Part shown: piece by piece, positions 61,001 to 64,000 of the stretch
How positions within the stretch are numbered: the first letter of the stretch is position 1
Layout: every line of letters starts with the position of its first letter
NCBI GenBank assembly: GCA_000727475.1
Contig: KL647300.1
Location: forward strand, 562,828 to 626,827
DNA from: Sarcocystis neurona
Lineage: Eukaryota; Apicomplexa; Conoidasida; Eucoccidiorida; Sarcocystidae
Reading direction: 5' to 3'
Length of the DNA: 64,000 bases
Translations under genes and position numbers: made by a program
Notes under the pieces: model-generated
Database searches by the model: none
What the model was told of the DNA's origin: nothing
What the model saw: only the letters and a program-made list of their open reading frames with translations

Positions 61001-64000
61001 ATGTGTTTGCACACCAGCAAATCGATCTTTATTCGTATAATGGGTATACATAAGTGCAAATGCCTAAGCTGTTACATAGGTAAACAAATAATAGGAAGTA
61101 CATGTGCTAGGGAATGTAGACGAAGAATTGCGCCACACGCTCCTGCGGCAGCCCTGCTGCATGTGTGCCGCTGGATTGAAGCTGCACAGCTAGGGAACCG
61201 CGAAGAAATAGAAGGAGAAGAAGAACCTGAATGTTCGTGTTGTACGGTTTGTACGCGTAACGAGTGAACTAGGTGGTCCGCTACAAGAGTTAATAATAAC
61301 ATATATGCATAGAAAGATATGTCTATGTGTATTTGTGTGTTCTGCTCTATATAGCCACGTACGAGAAAAAGACAGGCTACTCAGTAGTCAGAACTCAGTA
61401 GTCAGACTATTGTGGAGGTATATGTCGCGACACATACGTGCGTCAGGCATTCCTTTTCAAACGTGGTGCGCAATACCGGCGACTGCAGCCACACTCACAG
61501 GTTTTCGAGCCGCGGACAGGAGAACAGAGTACTGAGGGTGTTACTGCTGACCGATGCATCCCTAGGTGCATGCATATATATATATATACACATACATTAA
61601 TGGAAGGTGAACGCTGCTGAGTGCAGCTACATTTTGAGCGTGGGTGTCATGTACTAAATAGCTCATGTGTCCCGTCTGTTGTTCAACGTTTCTCTTTTCA
61701 GTATCTCCGCCTGTCTCTCTGTGTAGTTGTGCTTGTATACCTGGATGAGGCGTGTTTACTTTTCTCGCCTGACGCGGGCAGAGTCCACTTTTTTGCGTCA
61801 ACAACACGTGCGCAGCAGCGGAGACGTACCGACAGAGGGAAAAGCTTGAGTCAATAGCTGCCCCCTCCTGTTACACACAGCAATCCAGTTATATCCGCCA
61901 ACGGCATAGAATTCCTCGCTCGGATTCCACGCTGCAGAAGACACAACTGCGGTCGCCTTACGGGTGTGTTCACACAAGCTGGAATTGACCTGTCTTGCAT
62001 CAACAGTTGCTGCTGAGGCTTCCATGACACGACAAGAGACAGCTGCTGGCGCAGCTGCAGTTACGGCGTCATCACCTTCTGGCACTGCCGATACTGCTGC
62101 TGTCGAGAAGTTTACCGCAGCTACTACTGCCTCTGAAGAGGAAGACGTGTCAGCTGCTACTGCCAAGTGGCGTGCAGCAGGAGGTACGGCTGTTGGTCTC
62201 GACGTTGATGATTGTGCTGTCACCAGCATACCTTCGCCTCCTGCATGTTTTCCTGCTGCAGTGGCCGGCCTTCGGGCTGCCGCTGCTGCTGTCGACGGCC
62301 TGCCTGCTGCTGCCGTCGTTGGCCTGCCTCCTGGTGCTGTTGCTGCTGTAGTCTCCTTGAAATCTGCATCGCAAGGAGCGCTACAGCAGTGCAGCGGCTG
62401 TCCGCTGCTCGTCCACAGTCTGTACTTTCCATCTTCACCGCCAGAAAGCAGCAGTTCCCACTTCTCATTCCACTCTACGGCCAACACCGCGCCCCCCTCG
62501 TGACCTTTCCAGATCGTTCCCCACCTTCTGCTGCTGCGCAGCCCGCTGTCGCTGGCCTCTTTCATTTGGCTGCAGCTGATCTTCTTGTCGCCACTGGCGG
62601 AGTCCTGCCTGCAACCGATGCTGCTGCTATTTCTGACATCCTTGTGGTTCCTGTTGCTGCCGCTGTCACTACTGTTATTTCTGCCGCCGCGGTGGCTGCT
62701 GCTGGTGTTGCACATACGTGTTGAGGATGAATCTGATGAAGAGGAATTCGAAGGACGAGAAGCAGAAGAAGCAGAAGGTGACACAGAACGAGAACAAGAA
62801 CACGCTGTCGAGCAAGGAGCGGAATCAGACGCACGTGCTATACCTAAGCAGCCGTCAGCCGTCCCGTACACCAGCAGGCGGCCAGCCTTTGACCAGCGGA
62901 TGCAGGTTATCGCTGCTTCACATACAGCAGCCGTGCAGCAGAGCTCCCCTTGGTCAACCCTGTCGAATGACGCGCACAGCTCCACACACGTGTAAGTGAG
63001 GTGGGATGTACGAATAAGGACAAAGGTGCAGGTGCAAGCAGATACAGATGCACACATGCAAGGTAAAATTTAAGGAGACCTTTGTCTGATGGGCGATGCT
63101 ACGCGATTCCCTTATGTGCAGCCACACGTAGGCACCTGTAATTTTCTAGGACAATTCTAAACAGATGGGTGAGCTCCTACGTGGGCGACTCGAGGCTGTC
63201 GGATGCTTTGTTGGTTGAGTTGATTCTTCACAGCAATTCGATATTGTTGGTTTTTCTGCTACTCCCTTGCTTGCTCTCCATTCTCTCTATACCGAAAAAG
63301 TACAATGCCATACACATGCGCTTCGTACGCCTGCGCAGATACGTGTGTACGGCTAAGCCCATGCAAAAGGAGGGGGCCTGCTGCGGTCCTGCTGCTTACT
63401 AGACTTTCCATAGGAAAGGGCTTTTTTTTCCTGAAAAAGGAAGCAACTGCTGCGTTTTCCTACCATATATATATATATGCACGTACATGTATACACGCCC
63501 ACGGGCACGTGCTTGTGTATATCTGCGCACAGGGATTCACAGCCCCCGTACACCGGTTTATGTACTGCTCACATATGTTTCTCCCCGAAACTGCATATTC
63601 ACGTGTGAGGCCTTTGACACGTCTCTCGGTTGTGAGGGGTGGTACATCGTAGAGATGCAGAAGCGTATTTTCACAGACACTCGCAGGTACACATACGTAC
63701 ACGTATGCATAGAGGGATGTGTGTGTGGTGGTAGGCGTGTATATTTGAGCCCAATTAGCTTCTGTTCTAAGTTTCAGCACGGTGTGTCTGTTACCATATT
63801 TTCAGGTGTCCGTCCTCTGCAGCAGAAGCCAAGGCTGTGCCGTCATGACTCCACGCGACCGCAGAAACTGTTGCTGCATGCGCGTCTTCTATATTTGCTT
63901 CTTCTATCCATTCGTCTGCGTGGGCTTGTTGTGTGTAGAGGGATATAGATCCGTTTGCCTTCCCTATAGCTATCGCGCAGCGGCCGGTCCCGCTGCAACT
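35234..64000 (-). CDS. IFT80: Intraflagellar transport protein IFT80, multi-exon gene, 5'-truncated by the window edge
   Basis: IFT80 is a peripheral IFT-B subunit needed for axoneme assembly; in coccidia this should mean microgamete flagella. Minus-strand exons, 5' to 3': 64000-63795 (partial), 62959-61830, 60761-60546, 57054-56975, 56796-56743, 55435-55313, 50439-50344, 48303-48215, 46044-45888, 42280-42132, 40315-40235, 37194-36849, 35541-35416, and tentatively 35263-35234 with stop TAA. The translated islands follow the order of animal IFT80: WD40 blades of the first propeller, the second propeller, then the C-terminal helical repeats. Key matches are AEDGHLKIW, GGEDGKYRLW, IALNQQGAYD, NEAVRLCRLIKD and SFAIAEVALAAAGE. 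Phases agree at all junctions except across 56742-55436, where one short exon may be missing; two Trp and several other codons are split by introns. The N-terminal ~90 family residues lie beyond the window. Family identity is near certain; individual borders are inferred without RNA data. Confidence 0.9.
35416..35541 (-). CDS. IFT80: IFT80 exon: EALRLATTHNMCLDRLLQQRQQ
   Basis: Acceptor GTGCTCCTGCAG, donor CAG/GTACCT, 42 codons in phase 0. WQ-EALRLATTHN matches WERALELAVKYK, and LLQQRQQLLLSLHMEETDPN matches LAYRQKFLETFGKQETN. Immediately upstream lies a CAG-rich intron stretch. Confidence 0.85.
35580..35800. repeat. CAG/AGC triplet run in IFT80 intron
   Basis: Dense CAGCAG on the plus strand (Ser/Ala in one frame, Leu on the other strand). 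It lies directly upstream of the acceptor of the exon at 35541-35416, on its intron side, so it is probably untranslated. Confidence 0.7.
36020..36640. repeat. ATAT/GTAT microsatellite block in IFT80 intron
   Basis: Runs of ATATAT and GTATGT at 36060-36080, 36210-36230, 36340-36365, 36418-36430 and 36580-36605. All open frames are Tyr/Ile strings. Confidence 0.8.
36849..37194 (-). CDS. IFT80: IFT80 exon: helical repeats with Gln/Glu-rich insert
   Basis: Acceptor GATGAGAACAG, donor GTACAC, 346 bases. The first base completes Lys, giving YKK-SFAIAEVALAAAGEAP, gapless against NRDMTTAEIAYAAIGEID. A Gln/Lys/Glu/Ala-rich insert of about 45 residues follows QLLQQLK. Conservation resumes at DMLLPLMLGNRANEALLLLQ and IYSAVDWCMRTHCWQ (family HILLFSGNIQEAEIVLLQ, then the helix ending NLYNWE). 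Exit is phase 0. Confidence 0.9.
37195..40234. other. IFT80 intron (3.0 kb): CAG-rich, purine-rich and microsatellite DNA
   Basis: From low to high coordinate: AT microsatellite 37360-37720, degenerate CAG triplets 37810-38420, a GA-rich stretch 38570-39080, then GAGA/CACA/ATAT runs 39380-40110 including (CA)n at 39541-39562. Nothing in it matches IFT80 or another family I know. Confidence 0.65.
40235..40315 (-). CDS. IFT80: IFT80 exon: NEAVRLCRLIKDPTAWGCLAAMAL
   Basis: Acceptor CTGGTCAG, donor GTAAGG, 81 bases. Its first base completes the Trp codon of the previous exon, giving KW-NEAVRLCRLIKD, the hallmark KWEDAVRLCRFVKE helix of IFT80. It leaves after two bases of a Lys codon. This is the most diagnostic peptide for naming the gene. 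Confidence 0.95.
42132..42280 (-). CDS. IFT80: IFT80 exon: propeller exit into helical region, LLYQQYDASKW
   Basis: Acceptor ATTTTCACAG, donor GTGGGT, 149 bases. Reads TTRELAEKCVGITHYEGG then GGSLRVFIFPYAGLLYQQYD and SK plus two bases of Trp. The animal counterpart is VGNQVTIRRADGSLVHI followed by ILHEYVSSSKW. The frame is distinct from the long X-containing ORF running through the sequence gap. Confidence 0.9.
42378..43047. repeat. Sequence gap (499 N, 42441-42939) flanked by direct repeats
   Basis: The left flank (42380-42440) and right flank (42985-43047) are nearly the same: CGAATACATAC, a run of ATATAT, then ATAGGACGCACATAGAG. The gap sits inside the IFT80 intron between the exons at 46044-45888 and 42280-42132. 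Identical flanks suggest a tandem AT-microsatellite array that the assembly could not cross. Confidence 0.9.
43048..44600. repeat. ATAT/GTAT microsatellite block in IFT80 intron
   Basis: Almost continuous alternation of ATATAT, GTATAT, ACATAC and CACACA. Open frames here are Tyr/Ile/His/Thr strings on both strands and are not genes. No conserved IFT80 segment is expected or seen. Confidence 0.85.
45888..46044 (-). CDS. IFT80: IFT80 exon: FIDCFLWDETTDVLLAL, last strands of second propeller
   Basis: Acceptor GCACGTGCAG, donor GTGATT, 157 bases. FLWDETTDVLLAL followed by RRLCCWSFP matches TLAWNDTCNILCGL and RFIVWYYP. It exits in phase 0 after CLEASQ. The acceptor and first codons are duplicated 68 bases upstream (see the tandem repeat at 45995-46121); only the copy nearer the exon body keeps the frame. 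Confidence 0.9.
45995..46121 (-). repeat. 68-bp tandem duplication of an IFT80 splice acceptor and exon start
   Basis: Two imperfect copies, period 68 bases (about 45995-46053 and 46063-46121). Each contains CTTGCTCCTGCAC on the plus strand, i.e. an acceptor GTGCAG followed by G-AGC-AAG on the coding strand. The copies encode SKGWRKIKSFIDCFLWDE and SKWKRKVKRFIDYFFWE. Because 68 is not a multiple of 3, starting the exon at the upstream copy hits a stop. The upstream copy is therefore a decayed or decoy acceptor. Confidence 0.8.
46800..47140. repeat. ATAT/GTAT microsatellite in IFT80 intron
   Basis: Runs of ATATAT and ACATAC at 46797-47000; translations are Tyr/Ile-rich by-products. The rest of 46122-48214 shows no family match. 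Confidence 0.7.
48215..48303 (-). CDS. IFT80: IFT80 exon: IALNQQGAYDCRLIAALDEGGHLWITSL
   Basis: Acceptor TTTTAATTCAG, donor GTAAAC, 89 bases, entering in phase 0 and leaving after two bases of a Lys codon. It aligns without gaps to the animal strand pair beginning IALDQKGLTNDRKIAF and ending LCITSV. This is one of the clearest islands of conservation in the window. Confidence 0.9.
49250..50060. repeat. Degenerate ACT/CTA triplet field in IFT80 intron
   Basis: Clusters of (ACT)n/(CTA)n, best at 49436-49475, interspersed with related triplets (ACC, GCT, AGT). No stable frame. It mirrors the AGT field at 27.36-28.2 kb on the opposite triplet strand. Lies in the intron between IFT80 exons 50344 and 48303. 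Confidence 0.75.
50344..50439 (-). CDS. IFT80: IFT80 exon: RRKIEIFDACTG strand
   Basis: Acceptor TCGCTTGCAG, donor GTAAAA, 32 codons, phase 0 at both ends. RRKIEIFDACTGQ corresponds to EKIIFLFEASTGK. An alternative acceptor 17 bases downstream (CTTCCTCCAG) has the better pyrimidine tract but the wrong phase for the preceding exon. Confidence 0.8.
50945..55312. other. Long IFT80 intron, no coding signal found
   Basis: The intron 55312-50440 (4.87 kb) contains AT microsatellites near 50960-51000, 51290-51320, 53448-53475 and 54303-54325 and otherwise unremarkable sequence. I looked for IFT80 strands on the minus strand and found none beyond the listed exons. Confidence 0.6.
55313..55435 (-). 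CDS. IFT80: IFT80 exon: NSVEGG...HHVAVIQQ
   Basis: Acceptor GATTGCGCAG, donor GTAGGG, 41 codons, phase 0 at both ends. Reads NSVEGGVTPEGLCYV then FITHGRHHVAVIQQTQIQ, matching the family YEGRFIS segment and the strand DTIAIRDKAD. One family strand expected just before it (LLVDGSSIYLY in animals) was not found in 55436-56742. Confidence 0.75.
56743..56796 (-). CDS. IFT80: IFT80 short exon (18 codons), weaker match
   Basis: Acceptor ACGTCAG, donor GTAAAA, phase 0 at both ends, 54 bases. Reads SFTRCICSNSVSFSISLN, which I align to the family stretch around EGTVSLILQA. The match is short; support comes mainly from its position and from the phases fitting the previous exon. Confidence 0.5.
56975..57054 (-). 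CDS. IFT80: IFT80 exon: second propeller strand FGVVLVATSRQTFVYP
   Basis: Acceptor GTTACTCAG, donor GTAAGA. Two bases finish the split codon from the previous exon, then 26 codons and phase-0 exit. FGVVLVATSRQTFVYPL corresponds to YAHLVVSTSLQCYVFS in animals. Another frame of the same DNA is open and Leu-rich but has no family match. Confidence 0.8.
57055..60545. other. IFT80 intron (3.5 kb), no coding signal found
   Basis: Contains short AT runs (58472-58496) and no segment resembling the family. The plus-strand open frame at 57343-57582 has no recognisable similarity and is probably chance. Confidence 0.6.
60546..60761 (-). CDS. IFT80: IFT80 exon: end of first propeller and start of second
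   Basis: Acceptor TAATCTGCAG, donor GTACCT; 216 bases with two bases completing a Gly codon from the previous exon. Reads LLHGLCWSGNSRSLAFAGE, then MWWKHFEVSFSPDTFSV and LAPLPDRN. This aligns without gaps to the family stretch SIFNIAWSIDGTQIAGACG and WEWKNFQVTL followed by LLEFRDRV. A second possible donor (GTGGCC, about 12 bases earlier) has the same phase, so the 3' border could be slightly shorter. Confidence 0.85.
61830..62959 (-). CDS. IFT80: IFT80 large exon: two WD40 blades interrupted by low-complexity inserts
   Basis: Acceptor TTCGACAG, donor GTACGT; 1130 bases, 376 complete codons plus split codons at both ends. The first base completes the Trp codon of the previous exon, giving KIW-VDQGELCCT, which aligns without a gap to the family KIW-S-K-T-G motif. 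Exon residues 15-43 are the next blade (ITCIRWSKAGRLLVYG). Residues about 45-145 are a Ser/Asn/Arg-rich insert. Residues 146-195 are a very well conserved blade (WKGHEGGAVLAVEWNE, GGEDGKYRLW, SGQPL). Residues about 197-335 are an Ala/Thr-rich insert. Residues 336-376 resume with AAWNPSEEFYAVGGYNWIAV, the blade that reads AWAPDGELFAVGSF in animals. The inserts fall in loops between strands, as is usual for Eimeria homopolymer insertions. Confidence 0.9.
61960..62361 (-). repeat. Coding low-complexity insert 2 in IFT80 propeller (Ala/Thr/Pro-rich)
   Basis: About 135 codons of Ala, Thr, Ser, Pro and Val between SGQPLHCCSAPC and the next blade AAWNPSEEFYAVGG. In animal IFT80 the same positions are joined by fewer than ten residues. 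The frame is open and in phase with both flanks. Confidence 0.7.
62524..62826 (-). repeat. Coding low-complexity insert 1 in IFT80 propeller (Ser/Asn/Arg-rich)
   Basis: About 100 codons, dominated by Ser with Asn, Arg and Asp, derived from CTG/CAG-type triplets. It separates the blade LLVYGTADGC from the blade WKGHEGG. The frame stays open throughout, as expected for translated homopolymer tracts of Eimeria proteins. Confidence 0.7.
63795..64000 (-). CDS. IFT80: IFT80 exon (partial, window edge): WD40 blade ending in LKIW
   Basis: The minus-strand reading ends in SAVAWSHDGTALASAAEDG then HLKI and the first two bases of a Trp codon, followed by donor GTAACA. This matches the family blade that ends in GEDGQIKIW. 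Upstream it reads CAIAIGKANGSISLY, matching the end of the previous blade. A possible acceptor (TTGCAG) sits 8 bases from the window edge, so the exon may start at 63992 or continue outside. No methionine lies in this frame, so the piece is easily missed by ORF callers. Confidence 0.85.

Noticed and set aside
61499..61560. Minus-strand segment with donor GTGAGT after CTCGAAAACCT, considered as an IFT80 exon
   Set aside because: Its translation does not resemble the family, and the exon at 60761-60546 joins directly and in phase to 61830.
1..64000. Telomeric repeats, tRNA or rRNA genes, transposon ends
   Set aside because: I saw no AAACCCT-type arrays, no cloverleaf-like segment with conserved A and B boxes, and no long terminal or inverted repeats.

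Overview
The window looks like a repeat-rich segment of a coccidian apicomplexan genome, most likely Eimeria. CAG/CTG triplet runs are everywhere and read as poly-Ala, poly-Gln, poly-Ser or poly-Leu depending on frame. They alternate with kilobases of ATAT/GTAT microsatellite. Genes are sparse and broken into short exons by long microsatellite-filled introns with GT...AG borders. Most long open frames in both strands are by-products of these repeats. No tRNA, rRNA, bacterial-type element, CRISPR array or recognisable transposon was found.

The one gene that can be named covers almost the whole right half on the minus strand (about 35.2 kb to the right edge, where it is 5'-truncated). It encodes the intraflagellar transport protein IFT80. 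I recovered thirteen exons and a tentative fourteenth by matching translated islands to the family as I know it. They follow the family order, each is flanked by AG and GT on the minus strand, and 11 of the 12 junctions between the thirteen exons are phase-compatible (the other spans a possible missing exon). The coding sequence is roughly 2.9 kb spread over 28.8 kb. Two low-complexity inserts interrupt the WD40 propeller and a Gln/Glu-rich one interrupts the C-terminal helical region. The 499-base N gap (42441-42939) lies in an IFT80 intron between near-identical direct repeats.

Left half: 0-3.3 kb is CTG/CAG-rich then AT microsatellite. A Ser/Ala-rich plus-strand coding exon is likely at 3.58-4.57 kb. 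4.6-19.9 kb alternates microsatellite, purine tracts and degenerate CAG runs with only weak exon candidates. 19.9-23.0 kb holds a probable minus-strand two-exon gene fragment for an Ala/Gln-rich protein of unknown function. 23.0-29.4 kb is a broad field of decayed triplet repeats (CTG, then AGT, then CAG) without an open frame. 29.5-35.2 kb has scattered microsatellites and a few plus-strand exon candidates that would belong to a gene convergent with IFT80.

Biologically, IFT80 is a subunit of the IFT-B complex that builds cilia and flagella. In coccidia the only flagellated stage is the microgamete, so this gene is expected to act in male gamete formation. Nothing else in the window can be tied to the same pathway.
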